Positions 34,575 through 44,974 are shown, numbered from the stretch's first letter. The stretch is DNA of 64,000 nt from Rhizobium acidisoli (GCF_002531755.2 NZ_CP034998.1:558001-622000), one strand, 5' to 3'. The notes: generated from the sequence alone by a model not told the origin. A program made the numbers and translations.

Positions 34575-36512
34575 ATGTCCGCCAAAAACATATCCTTGAA
34601 CGGGAAGCTTGCGGCCACCTTCGCAGCCCTCATTCTTATTTTCGTCGCCGTTTCCGCCTTCGTTTATTCCAAGGCGACGGCGTCGGCCGCCGCCTCCGCC
34701 GAGCAGGAAAAGTCCGAGCTGCTCGTCAACCAGATCGACGATGCGCTGCAGGCGATGCTCGAGCAGGCCGTCAACCTGCGCGGCTTCATCCTCTTCCGCA
34801 GCGACAGCACCTATGGCGATGTCTTCGCCAACCGCGAGCGCATGCTGAAGGCGATCGCCGCCGCCAGGCAGACGGCCGCGGCAGAGCCGCAGCTGGTCGA
34901 GATGATCGACGGCATGCAGACGGCCGCCGACCTCTACTTCCATGAACTGGCCGAGCCGCAGACCAAGGCGCGCAAGGAAACCGACATGCCGATCGCCGAC
35001 GTCGTCAAGATCGGCGTCAACGCCACCAAGGGTCAGCTCGACGGGTTCCGCCAGGCTTCGGCCAAGATCAAGGCCAGCGCCCGCGAAAAGTCCGAAGCGC
35101 TTGCTGAAATCCGCGCCGATGCCAACAGCGATCTGAAGACGACGCTGCTGGCCGGCGGTATCGTCGCCTCGTTTGCCGCCGCCGTGCTCGCCTGGCTGAT
35201 GTCGCGCACCATCGTCCGCCCGATCGTCGGCATGACGAGCGCCATGGATCGCCTTGCCGGCGGTGAAAACGACATCGAGGTTCCGGCGACCGACCGCGGC
35301 GACGAAGTCGGCCGCATGGCCCAGTCTGTGCTGGTCTTCAAGCAGGCGGCGATCGAGAAGCTGCGTCTTGCCGGCGAGACCGACCGCATGCGCGGCGACG
35401 CCGAACGCCAGCGCCGGGCGACCGACGAGCAGAAGGCCCGCGAGGAAGGCGAGATCCGCCATGCCATCGACGCCTTGGCCGGCGGCCTTGCCGAGCTTGC
35501 CAATGGCGATATGGCCGGCCGTATCCAGACGCCGTTCGCGCCGCAATATGACAGCCTGCGCAATGACTTCAACCATGCCGTCGAAAAGCTGCAGGCAGCC
35601 CTGCAATCGGTCGGCCGCAACGCCTCGGCGATCAATGCCGGCGCCGGCGAAATCCGCTCGGCCGCCGACGATCTTGCCCACCGCACCGAACAGCAGGCCG
35701 CCGCCGTCGAACAGACCGCAGCAGCGCTCGAGCAGGTGACGACGACTGTCCGCGACAGCGCCAAGCGCGCCGAGGATGCCGGCAATCTCGTCGAGCGCAC
35801 CCGCCTCGGCGCCGAAAAATCCGGCGAGGTCGTCCGCAGGGCCGTCTCGGCCATGCAGCAGATCGAAAAATCCTCGGGCGAAATCTCCAACATCATCGGC
35901 GTCATCGACGACATCGCCTTCCAGACCAACCTCTTGGCATTGAACGCCGGCGTCGAAGCCGCCCGTGCCGGCGATGCCGGCAAGGGTTTTGCCGTCGTTG
36001 CCCAGGAAGTGCGCGAACTCGCCCAGCGCTCGGCCAAGGCGGCGAAAGAGATCAAGGCGCTGATCACCACATCGGGCGAACAGGTCGTTGCCGGCGTTTC
36101 GCTTGTCGGCGAGACCGGCAAGGCGCTGGAAGCAATCGTCGCCGAGGTGCAGGAGATCAACCACCACGTCAGCGCGATCGTCACCGCCACCCGCGAACAG
36201 TCGATCGGCCTGCAGGAGATCAACACCGCCGTCAACAATATGGACCAGGGCACCCAGCAGAATGCGGCGATGGTCGAGGAGCAGACGGCGGCAAGCCATG
36301 CGCTCGCCCAGGAGGCAAACGCGCTGGACGAATTGCTGCACCAGTTCAAGCTCGGCCAGACCAGGCCGGATGCCGCACCGCGCGCCGCCGTTGCGAACGC
36401 CCGCCCGGTCGCTTCTCCGGCCCGCGCGCTCGCCAACAAGGTCACCAAGGCCTTCAGCGGCCGCCAGGCAAGTGCCGCGGTTGCGGTTCAGGAAGACTGG
36501 ACGGAGTTCTGA
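34575..36512 (+). CDS. Methyl-accepting chemotaxis protein with C-terminal CheR tether
   Basis: This is a 645-residue membrane chemoreceptor. Membrane segment 1 is at about residues 13-32, the periplasmic part is helical (four-helix-bundle or CHASE3-like, about 33-190), and membrane segment 2 is at about 193-212. Next come HAMP, a second HAMP-like stretch, and the signalling domain with [20 protein letters not shown] near residue 453. The last residues are DWTEF, matching the xWxxF pentapeptide that docks CheR/CheB, so this receptor can assist methylation of receptors that lack it, such as the one at 3180-5000. ATG 34575 follows AGGAGAAA. Confidence 0.93.
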   Translation: MSAKNISLNGKLAATFAALILIFVAVSAFVYSKATASAAASAEQEKSELLVNQIDDALQAMLEQAVNLRGFILFRSDSTYGDVFANRERMLKAIAAARQTAAAEPQLVEMIDGMQTAADLYFHELAEPQTKARKETDMPIADVVKIGVNATKGQLDGFRQASAKIKASAREKSEALAEIRADANSDLKTTLLAGGIVASFAAAVLAWLMSRTIVRPIVGMTSAMDRLAGGENDIEVPATDRGDEVGRMAQSVLVFKQAAIEKLRLAGETDRMRGDAERQRRATDEQKAREEGEIRHAIDALAGGLAELANGDMAGRIQTPFAPQYDSLRNDFNHAVEKLQAALQSVGRNASAINAGAGEIRSAADDLAHRTEQQAAAVEQTAAALEQVTTTVRDSAKRAEDAGNLVERTRLGAEKSGEVVRRAVSAMQQIEKSSGEISNIIGVIDDIAFQTNLLALNAGVEAARAGDAGKGFAVVAQEVRELAQRSAKAAKEIKALITTSGEQVVAGVSLVGETGKALEAIVAEVQEINHHVSAIVTATREQSIGLQEINTAVNNMDQGTQQNAAMVEEQTAASHALAQEANALDELLHQFKLGQTRPDAAPRAAVANARPVASPARALANKVTKAFSGRQASAAVAVQEDWTEF

Positions 36513-37005
36513 GGGGGCGTTTCTGAGGAAGCGGATGTCAAACGACGAGGGTGGCGCAATGGATGCGCCGCCCTTTTTCGTTGAACGGGCCGATATCATA
36601 AACACGAAAAATGTAACGTTATCCGCTGTTTCGACGGCGAGTTTGGCTGAGGCATCTCTTCACTCTCCGTCATCCTCGGCCTTGAGCCGAGGATCCATGC
36701 CACCCGCACTGGTGGATGCGGTGTGGATGCTCGGCTCAAGGCCGAGCATGACGGAGGGTGGGGTGGCTGCTGGAGCAAGTATCGCGATGGGCGGCGGATT
36801 ACGAAGTACCGCACAGGTCCGCGGCCCCCTCATCCGACCCTTCGGGCCACCTTCTCCCCGCCGGGGAGAAGGGGTGATGCCGCGACCTCTCGATTCCCTC
36901 TTCTCCCCAGCGGGGGTCCGAAGGACGGGTTGAGACCAGTGGCTCAACCCCGGTCGGTGCCCGTAGGGCGGATGAGGGGGCCTCACGGCACACCCTCACC
37001 AATCA
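36513..37005. repeat. Gap with two palindromic repeat elements
   Basis: Bases 36661-36761 form a large palindrome: CTCCGTCATCCTCGGCCTTG is answered by CAAGGCCGAGCATGACGGAG. Bases about 36820-36995 hold a second element, with GGCCCCCTCATCCGACCC at the left and GGGCGGATGAGGGGGCC at the right and CTTCTCCCC hairpins between. The gap separates convergent chemoreceptor and dxs genes. No gene is seen. Confidence 0.8.
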
Positions 37006-38922
37006 TTATCCAGCAACCCCGACCGCAACCCCGCGCCCAAGCGCCCGGAACACGGTCGAAACAATCCCGGCGCGATCCAGCCCGGCATGGGCGTTCATCG
37101 CCTCGGGTTTCGCCTGCTCCATCCAGATATCGGGCATCACAAGCGAGCGGATCTTCAGGCCGTTGTCGAGCAGGCCTTCGCTTGAGAGATATTGCATCAC
37201 CTGGCTGCCGAAGCCGCCGACCGAGCCTTCCTCGACGGTGATCACCATCTCGTGGTGGCGGGCAAGCTGGCGGATCAGGTCGTGGTCGAGCGGCTTGGCG
37301 AAGCGGGCATCGGCAACCGTCGTCGAAAGGCCGGCGGCATCGAGATCTTCGGCGGCAAGCAGACAATCGGCAAGCCGGGTGCCGAAGGAGAGCAGCGCCA
37401 CCTTGGTGCCTTCCTTGACGATGCGGCCCTTGCCGATCTGCAGGATTTCGCCGCGCACCGGCATGTCGACGCCGACACCTTCGCCGCGCGGATAGCGGAA
37501 CGAGATCGGCCCGGCATCATAGGCGACAGCGGTGCGCACCATGTGCTTGAGTTCGGCCTCGTCGGCCGCCGCCATCACCACGAAGCCGGGCAGGGTGGTG
37601 AGGAAGGCGGTGTCGAAGGAGCCGGCATGCGTCGGCCCGTCGGCGCCGACGAAGCCGGCACGATCGATCGGAAAACGCACCGGCAGTCCCTGGATCGCCA
37701 CATCGTGAACGACCTGGTCGTAGGCCCGCTGCAGGAAGGTGGAATAGAGCGCCGCGAACGGCTTGTATCCCTCGGCCGCAAGGCCGGCAGCGAAGGTGAC
37801 GGCGTGCTGCTCGGCGATGCCGACATCGAAACAGCGCGACGGAAAGGCTTCGGCGAGCTTGTCGAGGCCGGTGCCGTTCGGCATGGCCGCGGTGATGCCG
37901 ACGATCTTGTCGTCGAGGGTGGCTTCCTGCACCAGCGCTTCGGCAAAGACGCTGGTATAGCTCGGCGCATTCGGCTTGACCCTGGCCTGGGCGCCGGTGA
38001 TGACGTCGAACTTGTTGACGCCGTGATATTTGTCGGCGGCAGCTTCGGCCGGCGGATAACCCTTGCCCTTCTGGGTGACCACATGGATCAGCACCGGTCC
38101 GCGCGCATTGTCGCGCACGTTGCGCAGCACCGGCAGCAGATGGTCGAAGGAATGCCCGTCGATCGGCCCGATATGATAAAAGCCCATCTCCTCGAACATG
38201 GTGCCGCCGGTGACGTAGCCGCGGGCATGCTCGACGGCGCGGGTGATGGCGCGATCGATATTCTTGCCGAGATAGGCCGTCAGCTTCTTGCCGAAGTCGC
38301 GGAAGCCCATATAGGTGCGGCCCGAGGCGAGGCGGGCGAGATAGGCGCTCATGGCGCCTGTCGGCGGCGCGATCGACATGTCGTTGTCGTTGAGAATGAC
38401 GATGAGGCGCGCATCGAGCGCGCCGGCATTGTTCAGCGCCTCATAGGCCATGCCTGCCGACATCGCCCCGTCGCCGATGACGGCGATGACGCGCCGGTCG
38501 TTCTTGTCGAGATCGGCGGCGATCGCCATGCCGAGGCCGGCCGAGATCGAGGTCGAGGAATGCGCCGCCCCGAAGGGGTCGTATTCGCTCTCGGCCCGGC
38601 GGGTGAAGCCGGAAAGTCCGTCTTCCTGGCGCAGCGTGCGGATGCGGTCGCGTCGGCCGGTGAGGATCTTGTGCGGATAACATTGATGGCCGACATCGAA
38701 GATCAGCCGATCATCAGGCGTGTCGAAGACGCTGTGGATGGCGATCGTCAGCTCGACGACGCCGAGACCAGCGCCGAGATGGCCGCCGGTGCGCGACACC
38801 GCATCGATCATTTCGTCCCGGACTTCGCGGGCAAGCTGCGGCAGGTCGCGATCCTCAAGCTTGCGCAGGTCGGCGGGGTAAGTGACCTGATCGAGCAGGG
38901 GGGTCTTCGGCAGTTGTGTCAC
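37006..38922 (-). CDS. dxs: 1-deoxy-D-xylulose-5-phosphate synthase
   Basis: This 638-residue thiamine-diphosphate enzyme condenses pyruvate and glyceraldehyde 3-phosphate in the first step of the MEP isoprenoid pathway. The ThDP motif is [18 protein letters not shown] (about residues 150-167). The transketolase-like Pyr domain has [18 protein letters not shown], and the C-terminal domain contains [15 protein letters not shown]. The length is normal. The start is GTG, preceded by AAGAAAGAG. In many rhizobia dxs sits next to xseB and an HDAC-like gene; here other genes intervene. Confidence 0.97.
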   Translation of the reverse strand: MTQLPKTPLLDQVTYPADLRKLEDRDLPQLAREVRDEMIDAVSRTGGHLGAGLGVVELTIAIHSVFDTPDDRLIFDVGHQCYPHKILTGRRDRIRTLRQEDGLSGFTRRAESEYDPFGAAHSSTSISAGLGMAIAADLDKNDRRVIAVIGDGAMSAGMAYEALNNAGALDARLIVILNDNDMSIAPPTGAMSAYLARLASGRTYMGFRDFGKKLTAYLGKNIDRAITRAVEHARGYVTGGTMFEEMGFYHIGPIDGHSFDHLLPVLRNVRDNARGPVLIHVVTQKGKGYPPAEAAADKYHGVNKFDVITGAQARVKPNAPSYTSVFAEALVQEATLDDKIVGITAAMPNGTGLDKLAEAFPSRCFDVGIAEQHAVTFAAGLAAEGYKPFAALYSTFLQRAYDQVVHDVAIQGLPVRFPIDRAGFVGADGPTHAGSFDTAFLTTLPGFVVMAAADEAELKHMVRTAVAYDAGPISFRYPRGEGVGVDMPVRGEILQIGKGRIVKEGTKVALLSFGTRLADCLLAAEDLDAAGLSTTVADARFAKPLDHDLIRQLARHHEMVITVEEGSVGGFGSQVMQYLSSEGLLDNGLKIRSLVMPDIWMEQAKPEAMNAHAGLDRAGIVSTVFRALGRGVAVGVAG

Positions 38923-39210
38923 GGGCGGGCGCTCTTTCTTACTTTTCCTTGTACCGCTTTATTCGATTAGAACGAGGCAAAACAAGTGATTTTCAGGAAC
39001 CGAAGGTTTTCACCTTAGAGCATGGCGGAAAAATGTGTGAGCGGTTTCGGGAGATATCACATTCTATTTCTGCGCGTTGCATTCGCCTGATCTTGCCCGG
39101 TTCCGCCCTGTTTTTCCGAACGGCGATCGAGCGCGCGAAGGCGCCGGCGAGCCGCTTGAATATGACACGGAATGGTAGCAGAGTTGCCGCGCTCACGGGG
39201 GAGACGGGCC

Positions 39211-41190
39211 ATGGGAACGATTGTTGCAGCGCATGCCTATGTGAACAACGAGGTCGCCTATGTGGCCTGGGACATAGACGCCAAGATCGACGGATGCCTC
39301 GGGTTCGAGGTCGTTCGCGTCTATCTCGACGAACAGGGAAACGTGTCGAAAAGACCCGATGGCAGCGAGGACCGGGTGACGTGCGCCGCCTGGGTCGCCT
39401 TCAAGGGACAGCGCAATCCGCATTGGCTGCCGCAGACGACATCGCTCTGGCCGGTGCAGAAGCTCTCCTGGCGCGACTTGACGCTGCGCAAGCGGCGCAA
39501 CGAAATGAAACGGCGGCCGGACGAGGTGCGGGTGCGTTACGAGATCCGTCCGCTCGGCGATTTGAAGCCGGGCATGCAGGCTGCGCCCGATCCGACGCCT
39601 GCGCTTGTCGAGATCAACAAGCGGGACGCCAACGGCAAACCGATCGAGAAGGCAGGCGGCACCTTTGAGAAAGTCGCGGTCAAGGCCTATGACGGGCCGC
39701 CGCGGCCGCTCGGTTATCTCGGGCCGGCCGTCGCCTCCAACCCTGTCCATGTGACGCGCAAGCGCGGCCAGTTCGAGTCCACCTTCACCAATGGCATTCT
39801 CGCCGCCCAGTGGTTGCGCAACGTCCTGCTCGAGGACGGGGTGAAACAGCCGAACGAGCTGATCGACATGATTTCCACTCCGTCGAACGGCATCCGCAAA
39901 TATCTTGCCGGCGATGTCATTCCGATGCTCAAGGAATTCATGAATGCGCCGGGCCGTTTTCTCCTCGCGCTTTACGAGCTGGAGGACGAGGAACTGCTGG
40001 AGCTGCTGCTTGCCAACAAGGACAGGCTGCGCATCATCCTCGCCAATACCGGAAAGGTCGGGGATGCCTGGGATGTGCGCAATGCGCCTGCCCGCAAGGC
40101 GCTGATCGATGCAGGCGTCGAGATCCACCACCGGATGTTCAACAATTCGAGCCAGATCGGCCACAACAAATTCGTCGTGCACCTACCGCCGGATGGCACC
40201 GAGCGCAGCGTTTTCACCGGCAGCACCAACTGGACGGCGACCGGACTTGCCGGCCAATCCAACAACGCGCTGATCGTCAGGAACGACGCGGTCGCCGCGG
40301 CCTATCTCGCTTATTGGGGGCGGATGCTGGAAGACAATGCGACGCTGGAAGCGCCCGTCGAATTCGATGACGGCATGCCCGACAACCAGCAGAGCAAGAA
40401 ATTCCGCCGCTCCAACGAGACGCCTTCCATTATACCCACAGGCAACGGGGCTTCGCTTGAAACCTGGTTCTCACCGAACATGCAAAGCCGCCGAAAAGGC
40501 AAGGCAATTCCGCCCGACCTTCGCGAGGTCTATCGCATGATGCGCCGTGCCGAGCATGCGGTGCTGTTTCTTGCCTTCTATCCCGGTCAGTCGGGCAAGG
40601 ATTGCATCGTCGGCGAGGCGATCGATATCGGCCTCAAGGATCAGAAGCTGATCGTCACCGGCGCCGTTTCCAGCCCGCAGGCCATGCCCAATTACGTCCC
40701 CGGCAAGGACAACGATCCCGACGATCCGGATGACGATGAAGAGGGCGTCTCGCCCCATACCTTCGACGAGGCCAATGTTTCGATCGTCCGGGCGTCGCGC
40801 ATCGATGACCGCCAGTTGCTGGCGGATTTCGGCGCGGAGGAACTGACGGCCAAGAAGGTGGGCGCCATCATTCACGACAAGGTTCTGGTGATCGATCCTC
40901 TGTCGGACGAGTGCGTCGTCGTCCTCGGCAGCCACAATCTCGGCTTCAAGGCCTCCTACGCCAATGACGAAAACATGCTGATCGTCAAAGGCGACCGGGC
41001 GCTGGCCGAGGCCTATGCCGTCCACATCCTCGATGTCTATGACCACTATCGCTTCCGCGCCGTCGAGGCCGAATTGAAGCGCCAGGGCAAGAAGGGCTGG
41101 TCGGGCTTTCTCAACGTCGACGACAGCTGGCAGGATGGCTATGTCAACCGCACGAAGGGTGCGCTGACGCGCTATTTCGCGGCGGGTTGA
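39211..41190 (+). CDS. Phospholipase D-like protein with one degenerate HKD motif
   Basis: This is a 659-residue soluble protein with two PLD-like halves. The first active-site segment, HNKFVVHL starting at residue 318 followed by GSTNWT, keeps His and Lys but has Leu where the motif HxKx4D expects Asp. The second, HDKVLVID starting at residue 555 followed by GSHNLG, is complete. An acidic linker (DNDPDDPDDDEEG) precedes the second site. No signal peptide is seen. The substrate could be a phospholipid or nucleic acid; nothing nearby decides. ATG 39211 follows GGGGGAGACGG. The gene is plus-strand inside an otherwise minus-strand block. Confidence 0.85.
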   Translation: MGTIVAAHAYVNNEVAYVAWDIDAKIDGCLGFEVVRVYLDEQGNVSKRPDGSEDRVTCAAWVAFKGQRNPHWLPQTTSLWPVQKLSWRDLTLRKRRNEMKRRPDEVRVRYEIRPLGDLKPGMQAAPDPTPALVEINKRDANGKPIEKAGGTFEKVAVKAYDGPPRPLGYLGPAVASNPVHVTRKRGQFESTFTNGILAAQWLRNVLLEDGVKQPNELIDMISTPSNGIRKYLAGDVIPMLKEFMNAPGRFLLALYELEDEELLELLLANKDRLRIILANTGKVGDAWDVRNAPARKALIDAGVEIHHRMFNNSSQIGHNKFVVHLPPDGTERSVFTGSTNWTATGLAGQSNNALIVRNDAVAAAYLAYWGRMLEDNATLEAPVEFDDGMPDNQQSKKFRRSNETPSIIPTGNGASLETWFSPNMQSRRKGKAIPPDLREVYRMMRRAEHAVLFLAFYPGQSGKDCIVGEAIDIGLKDQKLIVTGAVSSPQAMPNYVPGKDNDPDDPDDDEEGVSPHTFDEANVSIVRASRIDDRQLLADFGAEELTAKKVGAIIHDKVLVIDPLSDECVVVLGSHNLGFKASYANDENMLIVKGDRALAEAYAVHILDVYDHYRFRAVEAELKRQGKKGWSGFLNVDDSWQDGYVNRTKGALTRYFAAG

Positions 41191-41233
41191 AATTCGGAGG
41201 CAAGTGACCGGCGGCGGCCGATCATTGCCGCCG

Positions 41234-42157
41234 TCAGCCTTCCGGCAAAGGCACGAATTCCTCTTCGTCGCCGGGGACGATATCGAAGCGGCCGCTGCGC
41301 CATTCCTCCTTGGCTTTTTCGATCCGCTCCTTCGAGGAGGAAACGAAATTCCACCAGATATAGCGTTTCGAATTCAGCGCCGCACCGCCGAACAGCATCA
41401 GATGACAGCCGTCGCTGCCGGCTTCGAGCGTGATCGGATCGCCCGGCCGGAAGACCAGCAGCTGATCGGCGGCGAAGCGGTCGCCTGAGATGACGACCTC
41501 GCCTGACAGTACGTAGACGGCGCGCTCTTCATGTGCTGCGCCGAAAGGAAACTTGGCGCCCGGCTGCAGGCTGAGATCAACATAAAGCGTGTCGGAGAAA
41601 ACCCCGACCGGCGATGTCATGCCTTCGAACGAGCCGATGACCACGCGCCCGCGCACGCCTGCAGTCTCGATCAGCGGCATGTCTGACTTTTCCGTATGGG
41701 CGAAGGAAGGATCGATCTCTTCCTTGTCGTCGGGCAGCGCCAACCAGGTCTGCAGCCCCGACATCAGCAGCGGATGGCCGCGCAGATTGTCGGGCGTGCG
41801 CTCCGAATGCACGATGCCGCGGCCTGCCGTCATCAGGTTGATATCGCCGGGACGGATGACCTTTTCGGTGCCGAGGCTGTCGCGATGGCGGATCTCGCCG
41901 TCGAAGAGATAGGTGACCGTCGACAGCCCGATATGCGGATGCGGTTTTACGTCGAGCGCTTCATTCGGCTTCAGGATCGCCGGTCCCATGCGGTCGAAGA
42001 AGATGAACGGCCCGACCAGCCGCCGCTGCCGCGTCGGCAGCGCCCGCCGCACCTGGAAGCCGCCGATATCGCTGGTGCGCGGAATGATCAGGTTCTCGAT
42101 CGCATCACAGGCGAAGGCATCGCCGGGCAGCGGATCTTTACCGGGAAAGAAGGACAT
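41234..42157 (-). CDS. Pirin family protein
   Basis: This is a 307-residue bicupin. The N-terminal pirin domain contains the metal-binding pattern PHPHIGLSTVTYLFDGEIRHRDSLG and GRGIVHSE. The C-terminal cupin runs through GAKFPFGAAHEERAVYVLSGEVVISG. Bacterial pirins may act as quercetin 2,3-dioxygenases or as redox-sensing partners of enzymes; the role here is not known. The start at 42157 follows GGAGAG. The frame stays open to 42721 but that part overlaps the SDR gene and is not pirin-like. It lies 116 bases downstream of the SDR gene on the same strand. Confidence 0.92.
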   Translation of the reverse strand: MSFFPGKDPLPGDAFACDAIENLIIPRTSDIGGFQVRRALPTRQRRLVGPFIFFDRMGPAILKPNEALDVKPHPHIGLSTVTYLFDGEIRHRDSLGTEKVIRPGDINLMTAGRGIVHSERTPDNLRGHPLLMSGLQTWLALPDDKEEIDPSFAHTEKSDMPLIETAGVRGRVVIGSFEGMTSPVGVFSDTLYVDLSLQPGAKFPFGAAHEERAVYVLSGEVVISGDRFAADQLLVFRPGDPITLEAGSDGCHLMLFGGAALNSKRYIWWNFVSSSKERIEKAKEEWRSGRFDIVPGDEEEFVPLPEG

Positions 42158-42273
42158 GATGGAACTCTCCGATCTGAGGCGCCGCTGCAGCAGTTTGAAC
42201 GATGCAGCTTTGCACTGCCCACAGATAGCGCTTGGAGCGCCGCGCGTCCAATCGGGCGCTGAGCCCGCCCTAT

Positions 42274-43041
42274 TCAGATCGCCGTAAAACCGTTGTCGAC
42301 GAAGAGATGGGCGCCGTTGACGAAATTCGACTCGTCGCTGGCGAGGTAAAGGGCGGCCCGGGCCACGTCTTCGGGTTCGCCGATCCGACCCTGCTGCGCG
42401 GCGATAGCGGCGTCCGAAACGTCGACGCCGAGCGCCTGCAGGTCGGCCACCTCGCGCAGGCCGTGCGGCGTGCGGATGAAGCCGGGGCAGACGGCGTTGC
42501 AGCGGATGTTGCGGTCGCGAAATTCCACCGCGATGGCGCGGGCAAACATGTGCACGGCGCCCTTGGTCGTATCGTAAAGCACTTCCATCGGCGTGGCGGC
42601 GACCGCCGAGATCGACGAGGTGCAGACGATCGACCCGCCGCCCGCGGCAATCATTTTCGGCAGCACCGCCTTGGTCATCAGGAACATCGAGCGCACATTG
42701 ACGGCGTGCAGCCAGTCCCATTCCTGGAGCGTCGTTTCCAGGAAGGGTTTGATGACGATCGTGCCGGCGTGGTTGAAGAGCACGGTGACAGCGCCGTAAC
42801 GGTCCTCGACGCCGGCGACGGCTGAATTGACCGCCTCTTCATCGGAGACATCGGCCGTCCAGCAGTCGGCCTCGCCGCCGGCATCACGGATCTGCTTGAC
42901 GGTCTCATCAGCCGCCTGGCCGTTGCGGTCGATGATCGCGACACGCGCGCCTTCCGCCGCAAAGAGCTTCGAGGCTGCACCGCCCATACCGGTCGCGCCG
43001 CCCGAGATGATGGCGACCTTGCCCTTCAATCTGTCCGTCAT
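42274..43041 (-). CDS. Short-chain dehydrogenase/reductase
   Basis: This is a 255-residue classical SDR. The cofactor loop is GGATGMGG (residues 14-21), with Asp (IIDRNG) after the second strand suggesting NAD preference. FNHAGT replaces the common NNAG. CTSSISAVAATPMEVLYDTTKGAV holds the catalytic Ser and YxxxK. The length is standard, and a BlastP would be needed for the substrate. It is upstream of pirin on the same strand and may be cotranscribed. Confidence 0.9.
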   Translation of the reverse strand: MTDRLKGKVAIISGGATGMGGAASKLFAAEGARVAIIDRNGQAADETVKQIRDAGGEADCWTADVSDEEAVNSAVAGVEDRYGAVTVLFNHAGTIVIKPFLETTLQEWDWLHAVNVRSMFLMTKAVLPKMIAAGGGSIVCTSSISAVAATPMEVLYDTTKGAVHMFARAIAVEFRDRNIRCNAVCPGFIRTPHGLREVADLQALGVDVSDAAIAAQQGRIGEPEDVARAALYLASDESNFVNGAHLFVDNGFTAI

Positions 43042-43133
43042 TTTTCTGACCCCTCATGATATTGGAACGGGATCATAGATCGGCCGCCAGCCGATCGCCA
43101 AGCGCCAAAAGGCAGCTTTAGCGACTTGTTTTC

Positions 43134-43182
43134 ATGCATGTCTTTATCCCGGAACCGCCGCACACTTCCGGGCGACATGCAT
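43134..43182. repeat. 49-bp palindromic repeat, reverse copy
   Basis: Read on the minus strand this is almost identical to the copy at 13284-13332 (GCATGTCGCCCGGAAGTGTG, then GGTTCCGGGATAA and ACATGCAT). It sits just after the end of xseB and may act as an mRNA 3' hairpin. Confidence 0.85.
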
Positions 43183-43188
43183 CAAGCC

Positions 43189-43440
43189 TCAGGCCCCGTC
43201 GAGCGGTTCGACGCCCTGCGGCTTGCCGGCGCGGTCGAGCCTGATCTTCTCGATGCGGTTTTCGGCGGCCGAAAGCAGCGTCTCGCAATGTTTCTTCAGC
43301 GCTTCGCCGCGCTCATAGATCTCGATCGATTCATCCAGCGCCACGTCGCCGCGTTCCAGCCGGGCGACGATGCTTTCGAGTTCGGCGACCGCCTTTTCGA
43401 AGGAAAGCCCGGATACCTCCGGCTTGGCGCTGTCAGTCAT
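43189..43440 (-). CDS. xseB: Exodeoxyribonuclease VII small subunit
   Basis: This 83-residue small subunit of exonuclease VII partners with XseA to degrade single-stranded DNA. The typical pattern [44 protein letters not shown] is present. It starts 2 bases after the stop of the HDAC-like gene on the same strand, so the two are cotranscribed. The large-subunit gene is not in the window. Confidence 0.95.
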   Translation of the reverse strand: MTDSAKPEVSGLSFEKAVAELESIVARLERGDVALDESIEIYERGEALKKHCETLLSAAENRIEKIRLDRAGKPQGVEPLDGA

Positions 43441-43442
43441 TC

Positions 43443-44378
43443 TCAACCCTTCATCATTCGCAGAATATGCATGCCCGCCGATTCGGCGAGCCCCTCGAGA
43501 TCATAACCGCCTTCGAGCAGGCTGACGACCCGGTTCTTCGCGTGCCGGTCGGCCAGTTCGAGCACGCGGCCGGTCGCCCAGTCGAAATCCTCGCCCGTCA
43601 GGTTGATCTGCGCTAAGGGATCGCGGTGATGCGCGTCGAAGCCCGCGGAGATGATGATGAGATCCGGCCGGAAATCGGCGACGGCCGGCAGCACGCGCGA
43701 TTTGAACGCCTCGCGGAAATGGTCGCTGCCGACATTCGGCGAAAGCGGCGCATTGACGATGGTGTTGTGCTTGCCCTTCTCGTCCTTGGCGCCGCTACCG
43801 GGATAAAGCGGCATCTGATGCGTCGAGCAGAACAGCACCGAAGGGTCGTCCCAGAATATATCCTGGGTGCCGTTGCCGTGGTGCACGTCCCAGTCGATGA
43901 TGGCGACGCGCTCGGCGCCATGTCGCTTCTGCGCATGGCGGGCGGCGATCGCCGCATTGTTGAAGAAGCAGAAGCCCATCGCCGTCATCTTCTCGGCATG
44001 GTGGCCCGGCGGACGGGCGGCGACGAAGACATTGTCGGCGGCGCCTGAGAAGACGTCGTCCACCGCCGCCATCGCCCCGCCGATGCCGGTCAGCGCCGCC
44101 TGCAGGCTCTTTTGGCTGGCATAGGTATCGGCTTCGAGCTGGTTGATGCGGTCTTCTTCGTCGGGGATCTCCCGCATGACGGCTGTCAGATGCTCTTCCG
44201 GATGGGCCAGCAGCACCGCATCCTCGCTTGCTTCAGGCGCCTGCCGACGCTCCAGCCGCTCGAAATTCGGATGTTCGAGTGCGACATTGATGGCGCGGAT
44301 TCTGTCCGATCGCTCCGGATGACCGGCGGGCGTGACATGTTCCAGGAAGATCGGATGCTCATAAAGACGGGTGCTCAT
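43443..44378 (-). CDS. Histone-deacetylase family amidohydrolase
   Basis: This is a 311-residue HDAC/acetoin-utilization-fold enzyme. The active-site segments [37 protein letters not shown] and [12 protein letters not shown] supply the zinc Asp/His ligands and the charge-relay His pair. Bacterial members deacetylate polyamines or protein lysines. It heads a minus-strand unit with xseB, and is divergent from a thioesterase gene. Confidence 0.94.
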   Translation of the reverse strand: MSTRLYEHPIFLEHVTPAGHPERSDRIRAINVALEHPNFERLERRQAPEASEDAVLLAHPEEHLTAVMREIPDEEDRINQLEADTYASQKSLQAALTGIGGAMAAVDDVFSGAADNVFVAARPPGHHAEKMTAMGFCFFNNAAIAARHAQKRHGAERVAIIDWDVHHGNGTQDIFWDDPSVLFCSTHQMPLYPGSGAKDEKGKHNTIVNAPLSPNVGSDHFREAFKSRVLPAVADFRPDLIIISAGFDAHHRDPLAQINLTGEDFDWATGRVLELADRHAKNRVVSLLEGGYDLEGLAESAGMHILRMMKG

Positions 44379-44566
44379 GGAGACACTCTATCGGTCGCTT
44401 ATGTCATGTTCCACAGCAGATGGGGCATCGCCCGACGATTTCAACAAGCGCGCCTGCGCCCCATCTCGCCGCCGCCGGCATTATAAATTCCTGTCATCTC
44501 AGCGGTTTACTTCGAAAAACCCCGTGCTACTGTCGTCAACGGGGAATTTTGTAGGCAGAGTTGTTG

Positions 44567-44968
44567 ATGAGTCAGTCGAAACGCCCGGGTGTAACGGAAA
44601 TACATGTGCCGTTTCGCGATGTCGATATGACCGGCCAGATGTTTCTGGCCTCCTATATTTCCTATGCCGAGTCCGTCATTGCGAGCTTCTGGTTAGCGCG
44701 GCCCGAGGTCGAGGGCGAACCGGTCTATATCGCCAGCAAGATTACCTGCGTTCTCCACCGCCCGCTGCATTACGACGAGCCGGCCCTTTTTACCGCCGCC
44801 GTCGACAAGATCGGCGTGCGCTCCATCGGCTTCATCGTCTCGATCGATACAGGGGAGGAACGCGCCGCCGAGGTGGAGATCATCTGGCAGGCCCGCGCCC
44901 AGGAGGATCAGCAGCCGGTGTCGCTGCCGGAGGAGACGCGGGACTGGCTTTATGGGTTCTTGGATTAG
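44567..44968 (+). CDS. Hotdog-fold acyl-CoA thioesterase
   Basis: This is a 133-residue single-domain hotdog protein of the 4HBT/YbgC type. VPFRDVDMTGQMFLASYISYAESVIASFW matches the first strand, catalytic Asp region and central helix. In YbgC the tail of this motif is His-containing (DxDxxGHVxxxxY), whereas here it reads DVDMTGQMFLASY, so the canonical His is replaced by Gln. The substrate is unknown. ATG 44567 is preferred over a TTG two codons upstream. It converges on matR. Confidence 0.85.
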   Translation: MSQSKRPGVTEIHVPFRDVDMTGQMFLASYISYAESVIASFWLARPEVEGEPVYIASKITCVLHRPLHYDEPALFTAAVDKIGVRSIGFIVSIDTGEERAAEVEIIWQARAQEDQQPVSLPEETRDWLYGFLD

Positions 44969-44974
44969 GAGATC

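Noticed and set aside
34569..36605. 678-codon minus-strand open frame opposite the second chemoreceptor
   Set aside because: Antisense to a clear receptor with intact signalling domain and CheR tether; no domain on the minus strand.
42158..42721. N-terminal extension of the pirin frame
   Set aside because: It overlaps the SDR gene in another frame, looks like arginine-rich shadow sequence, and a good ribosome site lies before ATG 42157.
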